Source: Achromobacter piechaudii NBRC 102461
Lineage (GTDB): Bacteria; Pseudomonadota; Gammaproteobacteria; Burkholderiales; Burkholderiaceae_B
DNA: 64,000 bases
Assembly (NCBI RefSeq): GCF_001571245.1
Contig: NZ_BCTK01000012.1
Location: 248,001-312,000, forward strand
Direction of reading: 5' to 3'
A model generated the notes under the pieces. The model saw only the letters and a list, made by a program, of their open reading frames with translations. It was not told where the DNA came from and did not search any database. A program made the translations under genes and the position numbers. Below, one piece after another: positions 15,663 to 24,463 of this stretch; position 1 is the stretch's first letter, and each line of letters starts with the position of its first letter.

Positions 15663-16819
15663 TCGCGTTGCTCCTTTGATGGGGTGGACGCGAGGGTCGC
15701 GTCCGAAAAACGTTCTATCCGAAACGGCGCGATCGGCAAGTCCGTCGCGCCGGTAGTGATCAGGTCGGCCATGATGCGGCCCACGATCGGGCCCAGCTCG
15801 AAACCATGCGCCGAAAAGCCGAACGCATGAAACGCGGTCTCGTGCCGGCTGCTGCGGCCGATCACGGGAATCTCGTCGGGCATGGCCGCCTCGATGCCGG
15901 CCCAGCCCCGGTTCACGATGGCGTCGCGCATGTGCGGAAACAGATCGCAGACGGTGCGCGCGCCTTCGGCAAGGGACCGGAAATCCAGCTCGGTCCATTC
16001 CGCATCGCGGTCCACCCACGCGCGCCGCCCGCCGCCGATCAGCACGGTGCCGTTGCTGCGCTGCTTGAACGACAAGGCGCGGCCCGTGCCCAACACCACC
16101 GGGTCCAGGAAGTGATCCATGCGCAGCGTCACCAGCATCATGGGGCTGATCGCCAACAGCGGCACGGGTTCGCCCCATTGCGCCGCGATGCGATCGGCCC
16201 AGGCGCCCGCGCAGTTCAACACCTGCGGCGCGGTGTAGACGCCCGCATCGGTATCGACGCGCCATTGGCCGTCCACGCGCGCCACCTTGTCCACCCGCAC
16301 GCCTTCGACAAAGCGCGCGCCCAGGCTGGCGGCCTTGGTCCGGAACGCCAACGTCGTGCGATAAGGATCGGCCGCCGCATCCTCGCGCGCAATCAATCCG
16401 CCCTGCACGGTGGGCGCGATGGCGGGGATCATTGCACGCAGGTCCTCGGCGCTGATCCATTGTTCATGCGTGTAGCCGTGATCGGTCATCGTGCGCAGGC
16501 GCGTCTGCAAGGTGTCGACGTCGGCCGCATCCTCGGCCACGCGCACCTGGCCATGCTGCTCGAAACCGCAGTCGTCATCGACCAGCTCGCTGATGCGATA
16601 CCAAAGTTCGCGCGAGGCCAGCGCCAGCGGCACCTCGGCCAGATGGCGCGACAGGGTGCGCACGCCGCCCGCGTTCACGCCGGAAGCATGCCGCCCCACG
16701 TAGTTCTTTTCGATCACCAGAGCGGACACGCCCGCCCGCGCCAGATGCAGCGCGGCCGAGCTGCCGTGCAGCCCGCCGCCGATGATGATGACCTGTGCCG
16801 ACCGCGTTGACCCGGTCAT
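15659..16819 (-). CDS. FAD-dependent oxidoreductase, DAO family (cluster 1, second DAO)
   Basis: A 386-residue DAO-type flavoprotein. QVIIIGGGLHGSSAALHLAR at residues 9-28 is the FAD Rossmann motif and GRHASGVNAGGVRTLSRH the conserved FAD-contacting block. LNCAGAWADRIA and GIEAAMPDEIPVIGRS, then GFSAHGFELGPIVGRIMADL, complete the fold. It resembles the small subunits (beta) of heteromeric amino-acid or opine dehydrogenases and oxidises secondary or D-amines. It lies 4 bases after the HcnB-like gene and overlaps ridA. The same place in cluster 2 holds a paralogue at 33785-34954. Confidence 0.88.
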   Translation of the reverse strand: MTGSTRSAQVIIIGGGLHGSSAALHLARAGVSALVIEKNYVGRHASGVNAGGVRTLSRHLAEVPLALASRELWYRISELVDDDCGFEQHGQVRVAEDAADVDTLQTRLRTMTDHGYTHEQWISAEDLRAMIPAIAPTVQGGLIAREDAAADPYRTTLAFRTKAASLGARFVEGVRVDKVARVDGQWRVDTDAGVYTAPQVLNCAGAWADRIAAQWGEPVPLLAISPMMLVTLRMDHFLDPVVLGTGRALSFKQRSNGTVLIGGGRRAWVDRDAEWTELDFRSLAEGARTVCDLFPHMRDAIVNRGWAGIEAAMPDEIPVIGRSSRHETAFHAFGFSAHGFELGPIVGRIMADLITTGATDLPIAPFRIERFSDATLASTPSKEQRE

Positions 16820-16823
16820 GGCA

Positions 16824-18266
16824 TCACTTTTTCAGGCGCACGACGGCTTGTCGGGAATCGTCGGTCTGCGGCAGCGACGCAAGCTCTCCCAGTGTCAGCG
16901 GCTTGGTCGGAAAGCGCAGCCGGTAGTAGCCCACTTCCTGCGTCGGCACGCCGCGTTCCTCGGCGATGATCTCGGCCACCGTCAGCCCGCAGAAGCGGCC
17001 CTGGCACGGTCCCATGCCGCAACGCAGGAACGCCTTCATCTGGTTCGGACCGGAGCAGCCCAGCTTGACCGTCTCGCGCACCTGCGCGGCGGTGACTTCC
17101 TCGCAGCGGCACACGATGGTGTCGCCCGTCGGCCGTCTGAATGCATCGGGCGCCTTGTAGAGCGCGTCGAAGAACTCGCGGCCCCGCACCGCACGGGCCA
17201 GCGCGTCACGCGGCGCGGCGGCCTCGCTGTCGCGCTTGCGGGCGTCGATGCGACCCAGCAGATGCGCGGCCTGCAACGCGGCCAGGCGGCCCCGGTGCTC
17301 CGCCGCCAGCGCGCCCGCGATGCCCGCGCCGTCGCCCGCCATGCCGATGCCGTCCACCGTCGTCAGCCCCCATTCGTCGACCTGCGGTTCCCAGCAATCC
17401 AGCGCCTCGTTCCAGCGGTGCTCGGCGCCGACCGCGCGCGACAGGTTCACATTGGGCACCACGCCCTGATGCAGCATCAGCTGTTCGGCGGGCAAGGTCT
17501 TGGTAACGCCGCCCGCCGTGTAGCGCACGCTGTGCAGCTTGTCCTCGCCCAGCGCTTCCAGCGACGTGACGCCCTTGACGATGGGCACCGCCGCCTTGAC
17601 CGCGCGCAGCAGCTTCAGGCCCTTGCCCAGATACGGCGAACGCAAAAAGCCCCACACCTTGGGCAGCGCCTGCCCCATGCGGCCGGGCGGCGTGGTTTCC
17701 AGCAGCGCGTCGATCTTCACGCCCGCGTTCAGATATTGCCAGGCCACCAGATACAGCAGCGGGCCGCTGCCCGCCAGCACCGTACGGTCGGCAGGCACCA
17801 CGCCGGCTGACTTCAACAGAATCTGCGCCGCGCCCGCGGTGATGACACCGGGCAGCGTCCAGCCGGGAATGGGAAAGGGCCGCTCTTGCGCGCCCGTGGC
17901 CAGCAGCAGGCGGCGCGCGTGCACGATGCGCGCTTCGCCCGCCACGGAGTACGCCACTTCAAATCCTTTTTCGGGATGCGGCGCGGTGCGCTCGGCCACG
18001 GCCCATACCGTTGCACCCGGCACGTATCGCGCGCCCGACTGCTTGAACGGCGCAACCAGCGATGCGCCGTGCCAATAGTCTTCACCCAGGATGCCCCGGT
18101 CGGTAACGGGGGTGGTTGTGATGGCGCGATAGATCTGTCCGCCCGGCGCCGCCTGTTCGTCCAGCAAGACGGTGTCCACGCCCAGCCCGGCCGCCAGCGT
18201 CGCCGCCGCCAAGCCGGCAGGACCCGCGCCCACCACCAGCAAATCGCATTGCGTCGTCTCGATCAT
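16824..18266 (-). CDS. NAD(P)/FAD oxidoreductase with BFD-like [2Fe-2S] domain (HcnB/OoxA type, cluster 1)
   Basis: The 480-residue protein has two dinucleotide-binding parts. LLVVGAGPAGLAAATLAAGL near residue 9 binds FAD and TVLAGSGPLLYLVAWQYLN near 170 the second nucleotide. GIGMAGDGAGIAGALAA near 310 closes the pyridine-nucleotide disulfide oxidoreductase fold. Residues 390-450 add a BFD-type iron-sulfur domain: IVCRCEEV, then CGMGPCQGRFCG, with four cysteines. This is the architecture of HcnB, OoxA/NoxA and the alpha subunit of D-hydroxyproline dehydrogenase. It forms the electron-transfer core of the oxidase with the (2Fe-2S) and DAO subunits. Start overlaps the upstream (2Fe-2S) gene by four bases. 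Confidence 0.9.
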   Translation of the reverse strand: MIETTQCDLLVVGAGPAGLAAATLAAGLGVDTVLLDEQAAPGGQIYRAITTTPVTDRGILGEDYWHGASLVAPFKQSGARYVPGATVWAVAERTAPHPEKGFEVAYSVAGEARIVHARRLLLATGAQERPFPIPGWTLPGVITAGAAQILLKSAGVVPADRTVLAGSGPLLYLVAWQYLNAGVKIDALLETTPPGRMGQALPKVWGFLRSPYLGKGLKLLRAVKAAVPIVKGVTSLEALGEDKLHSVRYTAGGVTKTLPAEQLMLHQGVVPNVNLSRAVGAEHRWNEALDCWEPQVDEWGLTTVDGIGMAGDGAGIAGALAAEHRGRLAALQAAHLLGRIDARKRDSEAAAPRDALARAVRGREFFDALYKAPDAFRRPTGDTIVCRCEEVTAAQVRETVKLGCSGPNQMKAFLRCGMGPCQGRFCGLTVAEIIAEERGVPTQEVGYYRLRFPTKPLTLGELASLPQTDDSRQAVVRLKK

Positions 18267-18571
18267 GCCTGCACCTTGCGCGCGCCCAGCTGGCGCTCGA
18301 TCTTCATGCCTTCGCGCACGGCCGTCATGCAGCCCTGCTGGTTCGCCTGGCCATCAATGGTGACCAGGCAGTCGTAGCACACGCCCATCATGCAATAGGG
18401 GCCGCGCGGCACTTCGTTCACGGCCGTGTCGCGACAGGCCGACACGCCACCGGCGAACAAGGCCGCCGCCACGCTGTCGCCCTGGCGGCATTGCAGCTCG
18501 GCCCCATTGACCGTCACGCGCACGGGCGCGCCTTGCGTCTGGCGCTGCGCCTCTTCAAGCCTCTTGAACAT
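18263..18571 (-). CDS. (2Fe-2S)-binding subunit (HcnA/SoxA-N like, cluster 1)
   Basis: A 102-residue ferredoxin-fold protein. VRVTVNGAELQCRQGDSVAA leads into ACRDTAVNEVPRGPYCMMGV and CYDCLVTIDG, then QQGCMTAVREGMKI. The CxxxxCxxC group at GPYCMMGVCYDC with the distal cysteine is the plant-type 2Fe-2S cluster pattern of the small subunit in HcnABC-like and sarcosine-oxidase-like complexes. It passes electrons between the flavin subunits. ATG 18571 is inside the end of the DAO-1 gene (stop at 18555), an overlap of 17 bases, and its stop overlaps the HcnB-like start. Confidence 0.9.
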   Translation of the reverse strand: MFKRLEEAQRQTQGAPVRVTVNGAELQCRQGDSVAAALFAGGVSACRDTAVNEVPRGPYCMMGVCYDCLVTIDGQANQQGCMTAVREGMKIERQLGARKVQA

Positions 18572-19712
18572 GGAACCTCCGGGTCGAGAAGGGCGCCATG
18601 TCGTCGGCAAGCTTGCCGGCCACGATCATGGGCGCCAGATTGAGTGCGTGCGCGGCGGCCAGCGTCACGCCGCTATGACAGGTGGCGACGAAGGCGCCGG
18701 GGCACGTTTCGGATTGCTGATAAATCGGAAAGCCGTCCTTGGACATCACGCGCAGCGCCGCCCAGCTGCGCACCACGCGCACGTCGCGCAAGGCGGGCAA
18801 GGTACGCACGGCGCGGTCGGCCAGCGTGCCCAGGATGGGCAGCCCGACCAGGTTGTCCACATAGCCCGCTTCTTCTTGCGAATCGCCGATCAACCACGTG
18901 CCTTCGTCGGTCTGGCGCAACGTGGACAGCGGCGTTTCCAGCAGGCGACGCGTGCGTTCCAACACTACGATCTGGCCGCGCTGCGGCCGCACCGGCACGT
19001 CCAGCCCCACCTGCGCGCCCAGATCCTTGTTGGACAGGCCCGAGGCAAGCACGACCTTGCGCGCGCGCACCGTGCCCGACGGCGTCGCGATGTCGAACAC
19101 GCCGTCGCGCTGCGTGACGGTTTGCGCGGGACGGCGCGGCAGGTAATCCACAACCCGCTGTGCAAAACTCGCATGCAAGGCGCGCAGCAGCTTGAGCGGG
19201 TTGGCGATGCCATCGACCGGCGTCCACGTGGCGCCGCGCACATCCGGGCCGATGCCCGGCACCAGATCGGCCACCTCGGCGCGGTCCAGCAGCTTCCAGT
19301 CATATTGCGCCATGCCGGGCTGCGCCAGCAGCGTCTTCATGAAATTGCCGCGCGCCTCCACTTCTTCGTCACTGAGCAGCGCATGCAGTCCGCCGCGCTG
19401 CTCAAGATGCACATCAACCCCGGTTTCCTCCAGCAGTTGCGCGGCCAGACGCGGCCAGCCCGAGGCGGACGTCATCGTCCACACGCCGTAGCGCGGCAGG
19501 CCCATGCCTTTGCTCTGCACCCACACCAGCCCGAAATTGCCGCGCGACGCGCGATAGGCCACGTCGCCTTCATCCAGCACCGCCACATGGTCCAGCTCGC
19601 GCCGCAAGCCATAGGCAATCGCCGATCCCACCAGCCCGCCGCCGATCACCACGGCGTCGTAGATGCCGCGATGCACGGGCGCGCGCGGCGCCAGTTCTTT
19701 CTCGTCCGTCAT
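18555..19712 (-). CDS. FAD-dependent oxidoreductase, DAO family (cluster 1, first DAO)
   Basis: The 385-residue flavoprotein has DAVVIGGGLVGSAIAYGLRR near residue 18 for FAD binding and the block ASRGNFGLVWVQSKGMGLPR near residue 57. That 'GNxGLVWVQ-KG' wording is typical of OoxB/NoxB-like and D-hydroxyproline dehydrogenase beta subunits. VVLASGLSNKDLGAQVGLD and PVRPQRGQIVVLER complete the DAO fold. It should be the substrate-oxidising subunit partnered with the (2Fe-2S) and HcnB-like proteins. The start ATG overlaps the PotC-like stop codon by one base (TAATG), so translation is coupled to the transporter genes. A second DAO gene sits at the other end of the cluster. Confidence 0.9.
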   Translation of the reverse strand: MTDEKELAPRAPVHRGIYDAVVIGGGLVGSAIAYGLRRELDHVAVLDEGDVAYRASRGNFGLVWVQSKGMGLPRYGVWTMTSASGWPRLAAQLLEETGVDVHLEQRGGLHALLSDEEVEARGNFMKTLLAQPGMAQYDWKLLDRAEVADLVPGIGPDVRGATWTPVDGIANPLKLLRALHASFAQRVVDYLPRRPAQTVTQRDGVFDIATPSGTVRARKVVLASGLSNKDLGAQVGLDVPVRPQRGQIVVLERTRRLLETPLSTLRQTDEGTWLIGDSQEEAGYVDNLVGLPILGTLADRAVRTLPALRDVRVVRSWAALRVMSKDGFPIYQQSETCPGAFVATCHSGVTLAAAHALNLAPMIVAGKLADDMAPFSTRRFHVQEA

Positions 19713-20512
19713 TAGCGTCCCTTTCCTACAAACAGCTTCTCCAGGCCGACCACGCGGTCCAGAATGAAAATGGCGATGATCGTCACGTAAATCAGCACGG
19801 CCGATACGGCGGTCACCAGCGGATCGATGGTGTCTTCGATATGCAGGAAGATCCGCACCGGCAGCGTGGTGGTGGACGGCGAGGCGATGAAGATCGACAT
19901 GGTCAGCTCATCGAAGCTGGTGATGAAGGCGATGACCCAGCCGCTGACCACCCCCGGCAGCAACAGCGGCAGCACCACGCGGCGAAACGCCGTCCAGTTG
20001 GATGCGCCCAACGACTGCGCAGCGCGCTCCAGCGCAGGGTCGATGCCCGTGGCCGAAGCCAGCACCAGCCGCAGCGCGTACGGCATCACCAGGATCACGT
20101 GCGCCACCACCAGGCCCACATACGTGCCAGCCAGATCGACCGTAGTGAAGAACTTCAGGAACGCCAGGCCCAGCACGACGTGCGGAATCATCAGGGGCGA
20201 CAGGAAGAACGCCACCAGCGCCTCGCGGCCCCGGAAACGATTGCGCGCCAGCGCCAGCGCGCTGGGCACGGCCAGCCCGATGGCCAGCGTCGCTGACAAG
20301 GTGCCCAGGCCCAGGCTGAACCAGAACGCTTCGATGAAACGCGGGTTGTCCAGGATGGCGCGGAACCAGCGCAGGGACAAGCCGTTGGTGGGCAAGGAGA
20401 TGAAGCCTTCGGAGGTGAACGCCACCGCGCACACCATGACGATGGGCGCCAGGATGAAAAGGATGAACAGCGTGTGGAACACCAGGCCGATGGGGCCGTT
20501 TCGAAATTGCAT
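19712..20512 (-). CDS. ABC transporter permease, PotC-like (cluster 1)
   Basis: A 266-residue inner-membrane protein with about six helices. It carries the EAA loop RAAQSLGASNWTAFRRVVLP near residue 180, and GWVIAFITSFDELTMSIFI after it, both typical of the second permease of spermidine/putrescine-type importers. It pairs with the PotB-like permease encoded one base upstream of its start. The ATPase, both permeases and the binding protein together make a full PotABCD-type importer whose ligand is unknown and need not be a polyamine. Confidence 0.92.
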   Translation of the reverse strand: MQFRNGPIGLVFHTLFILFILAPIVMVCAVAFTSEGFISLPTNGLSLRWFRAILDNPRFIEAFWFSLGLGTLSATLAIGLAVPSALALARNRFRGREALVAFFLSPLMIPHVVLGLAFLKFFTTVDLAGTYVGLVVAHVILVMPYALRLVLASATGIDPALERAAQSLGASNWTAFRRVVLPLLLPGVVSGWVIAFITSFDELTMSIFIASPSTTTLPVRIFLHIEDTIDPLVTAVSAVLIYVTIIAIFILDRVVGLEKLFVGKGR

Positions 20513-20513
20513 G

Positions 20514-21380
20514 TCAGCCTCCTGCCTGGTTGAAGACCGCGCCGTATTTGCGCTCGATGATCCGGTTGGCCGACAGCAGCACCACCACGGTCGCCACCAG
20601 CAGCACCACCGCCAGCGCCGCGCCCAGCGGCCAGTTCAGCGTGTTCAGGAACTCGTCGTAGGCGGCGGTGGCCACATTCTTCAAGCGCCGGCCGCCGATG
20701 ATGGCCGGCGTGGCGAAGGAGCTGGCCGCCATTGCAAACACCATGATCGCGCCCGACAGGATGCCGGGCATGACCTGCGGCACGATGACGCGGCGGATCA
20801 CCGTGAACTGCGATGCGCCCAAGGACAAGGCAGCGGCTTCGGTCGCCGGGTTGATCCGTTGCAGCGACGCCCACACCGAGATCACCATGAAGGGCACCAG
20901 CACGTGCGTCAGCGCAATGGCCACGCCCAGATTGCTGTACATCAGGTCAACGGGCGTACTGATCAATCCGATTCCCATCAGCGCCTTGTTGATGAGGCCG
21001 GTGGAACCGAACAGCAGCGCCCAGCCCAGCGTGCGCACCACGACCGATATCAGCAACGGGCCCAGCACCACCATCAGGAACAGGCCCTTCCACGGATTGG
21101 CCATGCGCGACAGCACGTAGGCTTCCGCCGTGCCCAGCACCAGGCAGGCCACGGTCACCGCCGCCGCCACGCCAAACGTGCGCGCGTAGATTTCGTAGTA
21201 ATAGCCGTCGCTGAAGATCTCGAAATAGTTCTTCCAGGTGAAGGTCACCTGCATGCCGCCGTAGAACTGGAAGTCGAAGAAGCTGATCAGCAATACCAGC
21301 GCCATCGGCACCACCAGGAAGGTGGCGTAGACCACCAACGCCGGCGCGCTCAACATCCACGGATTGGCGCGCGCGCTCAT
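20514..21380 (-). CDS. ABC transporter permease, PotB-like (cluster 1)
   Basis: A 288-residue permease. FLMVVLGPLLISVVVRTLGW near residue 110 and the EAA loop EAAALSLGASQFTVIRRVIV near residue 195 place it with PotB-type permeases of polyamine/opine/thiamine-like importers. The start at ATG 21380 overlaps the ATPase stop by four bases (ATGA), while the frame extends upstream only by running through that gene. It is followed one base later by the PotC-like gene. Confidence 0.92.
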   Translation of the reverse strand: MSARANPWMLSAPALVVYATFLVVPMALVLLISFFDFQFYGGMQVTFTWKNYFEIFSDGYYYEIYARTFGVAAAVTVACLVLGTAEAYVLSRMANPWKGLFLMVVLGPLLISVVVRTLGWALLFGSTGLINKALMGIGLISTPVDLMYSNLGVAIALTHVLVPFMVISVWASLQRINPATEAAALSLGASQFTVIRRVIVPQVMPGILSGAIMVFAMAASSFATPAIIGGRRLKNVATAAYDEFLNTLNWPLGAALAVVLLVATVVVLLSANRIIERKYGAVFNQAGG

Positions 21381-22438
21381 GAGACGCGGCCCTGTTGCGC
21401 GGGTGCGACCTCGCACATATCCTGCGCGCGCCAGCGCAGATGCACCGGTTCGCCTTCCGCGGGCACGGCCACGCCGTCGTTCTGACGGATCACCATGACT
21501 TCGCCCACCGATGTCTCGACCTGGCACAGCCAGTGGTTGCCCTGGAACACGCGCGTCTTCATGCGTCCGGGCAAGGCACAGGCGGCGGGTTCCGAGAACA
21601 GGATCTTCTCGGGCCGCACGATCACCGCGCCTTGCGGCACCGGCGCGCCGGCCATCGGGATGTGCGCTTCGCCAACGCGAGCGCGCGTTTCGTTCTCGTA
21701 CTGCTCGGCCTTCGGCGTGAACACATTGGCTTTGCCCAGAAAGCCGCCCACGAAATGACTGGCCGGCCCTTCATAAGCCTGGAAGGGTTCGGCCACCTGC
21801 TCGACGCGGCCCTGGTTCATCACGACGATGCGGTCAGACAGCGCCAGCGCTTCGGACTGATCGTGCGTGACCAGGATGGTGGTGGTGCCGATCGTGCGCT
21901 GGATGCTGCGCAGTTCCAGCTGCATTTCCTCGCGCAACTTGGCGTCCAGGTTCGACAAGGGCTCGTCCAGCAACAGCACGCTGGGCCGGATCACCAGCGC
22001 GCGCGCCAGGGCCACGCGTTGTTGCTGCCCGCCGGACATGCGCGCCGGGTGGCGGTCGGCCAAATGCGCCAGTCCCACCAGCTTCAACGCATCGGCCACG
22101 CGCGCCTCGCGCTCATCCTTCTTGACCCGCTGCATCTCCAGGCCGAACGACACGTTCTCGGACGCGGTCATGTGCGGGAACAGCGCGTAATTCTGAAACA
22201 CCAGACCCAGGCCGCGCTTGTTGGCCGGCACCCGGCTAACGTCGCGCCCGTCCAGCACGATGCTGCCGCTGGTAGGTTCGACAAAGCCCGCGATCATCTG
22301 CAAGGTGGTGGTCTTGCCGCAGCCCGAGGGCCCCAGCAGGGATATGAATTCGCCGCGGTTCACCGACAGGCTCAGTTCTTCAACAGCGGTCGTCTCGCCA
22401 TAGCGCTTGCACAGGCGGTCCAGCACTAGATAGGTCAT
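21377..22438 (-). CDS. ABC transporter ATP-binding protein, PotA-like (cluster 1)
   Basis: The 353-residue ATPase has Walker A GPSGCGKT at residues 36-43, the Q-loop VFQNYALFPHMT, the signature LSGGQ-type block [17 protein letters not shown], Walker B SVLLLDEPLSNLD and the switch histidine of VTHDQSEALALSD. A C-terminal TOBE domain follows from about residue 270. This is the PotA/MalK-like subgroup, with high similarity in layout to the cluster 2 ATPase at 38406-39476. It couples ATP hydrolysis to import. It lies 58 bases downstream of the binding-protein gene. Confidence 0.94.
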   Translation of the reverse strand: MTYLVLDRLCKRYGETTAVEELSLSVNRGEFISLLGPSGCGKTTTLQMIAGFVEPTSGSIVLDGRDVSRVPANKRGLGLVFQNYALFPHMTASENVSFGLEMQRVKKDEREARVADALKLVGLAHLADRHPARMSGGQQQRVALARALVIRPSVLLLDEPLSNLDAKLREEMQLELRSIQRTIGTTTILVTHDQSEALALSDRIVVMNQGRVEQVAEPFQAYEGPASHFVGGFLGKANVFTPKAEQYENETRARVGEAHIPMAGAPVPQGAVIVRPEKILFSEPAACALPGRMKTRVFQGNHWLCQVETSVGEVMVIRQNDGVAVPAEGEPVHLRWRAQDMCEVAPAQQGRVS

Positions 22439-22496
22439 GAAGGCTCCCGTGGGCGACGCGCCGCGCCGCCCCGTATTGCACTGCGTGCTGCGCGTG

Positions 22497-23528
22497 TCAG
22501 CGCTCGACTTCGCGCGTCCAGCGCTTGTTCCAGTCGTCGCGGTTCTGGTTCACCGTGTCCCAATCGATGACGATCAGGTCGGCGGCGCGCTTGCCGATAG
22601 GCAACGGCACGCGCGGATCGTCGGTGACCTTGGCCTTCTTGTTGACCGGGCCGTAGCCATATGCGTTCGCCAGCTTTTCCTGAACTTCAGGCGTCACCAG
22701 GTATTGAACGAAGGCTTGGGCCATCGGGTTGACGTTGGGCTTGGCCACCGGGCAGACCGACGACAGCAGCGCATAGGCGCCTTCCTGCGGATACACGAAG
22801 CCCACCGGGAAGCCCGTGTCGGCAAACGATTTGGCGCGGCCGCTGCCCCACACAGAAATGACCGCCTGGCCGGACGAGAACAGCTCGGTCATCTTGCCGG
22901 GCGAAGGCTCGTAGACCAGCACGTTGGGGCCGACCTCGTTCTTGAAGGTGGTAAAGCCCGGGTCGATCTTCTTTTCGCCGCCACCGCCTTCGCGCGCATA
23001 TTCCACCAGTGCGTGCAGGCCGTAGGTGTTGTTCAGCGGCGGCACGACCAACTGCTTTTTGTACTTGGGATCTTTCAGGTCCTTCCAGGACGTGGGCGGC
23101 GCCCATTTCTTTTCGTCGAAGACCTTCTTGTTGTACATGATGCCGGTCGCCACGATGCCGATAGCGACCGCCTTGTCATCCTTGTAGCGCGCGGTGCTGT
23201 AGATATCGTCGGCGGGCAGGCCCTTGATCGGTTCGCAAAAGCCCAGCGCGATGGCCTGGTACATGGGGCCGTCATCGATGATGGCCACATCGATCTGCTG
23301 ATTGCTTTTCTGCGCTTGCAGACGCGCCACCGTGTTGGTGGAGTTGCCGGCCACATAGTCCAGCTCGATGCCGTGCTGCTTGGCGAAGGGCGGGAAGATG
23401 TCCTTGCGCATGATGTCTTCGAACGAGCCGCCGTAGCCGGCCACCACCAACTTCTGCTGCGCTGCTGCATTCGCGCTGAGTCCGGCCGCCACTGTCGCGG
23501 CCGCGATCACTGCAAGTACCTTGCCCAT
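22497..23528 (-). CDS. ABC transporter substrate-binding protein, PotD-like (cluster 1)
   Basis: The 343-residue precursor has a signal peptide (KVLAVIAAATVAAGLSANAA, cleavage after AAA). The mature part starts QQKLVVAGYGGSFEDIMRKD and continues with VARLQAQKSNQQIDVAIIDD, APPTSWKDLKDPKYKKQLVV and VLVYEPSPGKMTELFSSGQA, the layout of PotD/PotF-type polyamine or opine-like binding proteins. Its promoter region carries the strong palindromic operators of the divergent GntR gene. First gene of cluster 1, so it is likely the most highly expressed. The ligand cannot be read from sequence. Confidence 0.92.
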   Translation of the reverse strand: MGKVLAVIAAATVAAGLSANAAAQQKLVVAGYGGSFEDIMRKDIFPPFAKQHGIELDYVAGNSTNTVARLQAQKSNQQIDVAIIDDGPMYQAIALGFCEPIKGLPADDIYSTARYKDDKAVAIGIVATGIMYNKKVFDEKKWAPPTSWKDLKDPKYKKQLVVPPLNNTYGLHALVEYAREGGGGEKKIDPGFTTFKNEVGPNVLVYEPSPGKMTELFSSGQAVISVWGSGRAKSFADTGFPVGFVYPQEGAYALLSSVCPVAKPNVNPMAQAFVQYLVTPEVQEKLANAYGYGPVNKKAKVTDDPRVPLPIGKRAADLIVIDWDTVNQNRDDWNKRWTREVER

Positions 23529-23552
23529 GAAAACCCCCGATTGTTGGTACAC

Positions 23553-23580
23553 TTTGTCCGTACATGAATGTCCGGACAAA
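23553..23580. promoter_or_regulatory. 28-base GntR-type operator palindrome
   Basis: TTTGTCCG at 23553-23560 and CGGACAAA at 23573-23580 are perfect inverted repeats. Between them ACAT (23562-23565) and ATGT (23568-23571) also pair, so 24 of 28 bases are palindromic. It lies 25 bases upstream of the binding-protein ATG and faces the divergent GntR gene. GntR/HutC regulators commonly bind such inverted repeats, so this is the probable operator. Confidence 0.7.
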
Positions 23581-23616
23581 TAATGAATCCGACTAGACAT
23601 CGTTGTCAATCGGTTA

Positions 23617-23628
23617 TTGTCCGTACAA
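23617..23628. promoter_or_regulatory. Second GntR operator copy
   Basis: TTGTCCGTACAA repeats, in the same orientation, the TTGTCCGTACA at 23554-23564. The two copies are 63 bases apart, six turns of the helix, which would let two regulator dimers sit on the same face of the DNA and loop. It lies 32 bases upstream of the GntR start codon and so may serve autoregulation. Confidence 0.6.
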
Positions 23629-23659
23629 ACCCCATATAACAATTCAAGGAGCCTCCCCC

Positions 23660-24463
23660 ATGACCCGATCCTCCGAGCGCGCCGCCGGCCCCGGCGGAGC
23701 ACGGCAGGCGCGTGGAAAGCCTGAATCGCCCGCGCCCGAAGACGATGCCGGCGGCCCCCGCTACAAGAGCATTTTCCAGGCGCTGTCGCGCGACATCAGC
23801 ACCGGCCGCTACCCCGTGATGACGCTGCTGCCCACCGAACACGAGCTGTGCGACCAGTTCAACGCCAGCCGCCACACCATCCGCGAAGCCATCCGCATGC
23901 TGACGGTGGCAGGCATGGTGTCGCGCCGCCCCGGCGTAGGCACCCGCGTGGAAACCGCCCGCGCCAGCACCCGCTTCACCCAGCGCATCTCGCAGTTTCC
24001 CGACCTGCTGCAATACGCGCGCAACGCCGCCTTGCTGGTGCAGGACGTGCGCACCATCAAGTTGCCCAAGCGCCTGGCCGAAGCGCTGGGCTGCGCGGCC
24101 GACAAGACCTGGCTGCATATCAACTCCATCAAAACGCTGGATGACGCGAACACCGCTGCCGCCAGCACGCTGATCTACGCCGATCCCGAGCACTCCGACG
24201 TGCGGGTCGAGGTCAAGTCGCGCATTTCGCTGCTGCGCCTGATCGAAGACCATTTCGGCGACCGCATCACCGAGGTGAACCAGGAGTTCTCGGCCACGCC
24301 CATCAACGCCACGATTGCCCGGCAACTCAAGGTCGAGCCCAAGTCGGCGGGCTTTGTCATCACCCGCCGCTATTACGGCGAAGGCGGCCTGCTGCTGTTG
24401 GCCACCATCACCACTTTCCCGCACGACAAGATGAAGTACTCGATGACGCTCAACGTGGCCTAG
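23660..24463 (+). CDS. GntR family regulator with UTRA-type domain
   Basis: The 267-residue protein has a winged helix at residues 35-105: YKSIFQALSRDISTGRYPVM, then LLPTEHELCDQFNASRHTIR and EAIRMLTVAGMVSRRPGVGT, the classic GntR signature. The C-terminal half is a UTRA-like effector domain (HutC subfamily) ending in ITTFPHDKMKYSMTLNV. It starts at ATG 23660 after AAGGAG; the leader before it contains the operators described above. The gene is divergent from cluster 1 and very likely represses it until the imported compound or its product binds. Its 3' end overlaps the convergent HyuB-like gene by 14 bases. Confidence 0.92.
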   Translation: MTRSSERAAGPGGARQARGKPESPAPEDDAGGPRYKSIFQALSRDISTGRYPVMTLLPTEHELCDQFNASRHTIREAIRMLTVAGMVSRRPGVGTRVETARASTRFTQRISQFPDLLQYARNAALLVQDVRTIKLPKRLAEALGCAADKTWLHINSIKTLDDANTAAASTLIYADPEHSDVRVEVKSRISLLRLIEDHFGDRITEVNQEFSATPINATIARQLKVEPKSAGFVITRRYYGEGGLLLLATITTFPHDKMKYSMTLNVA

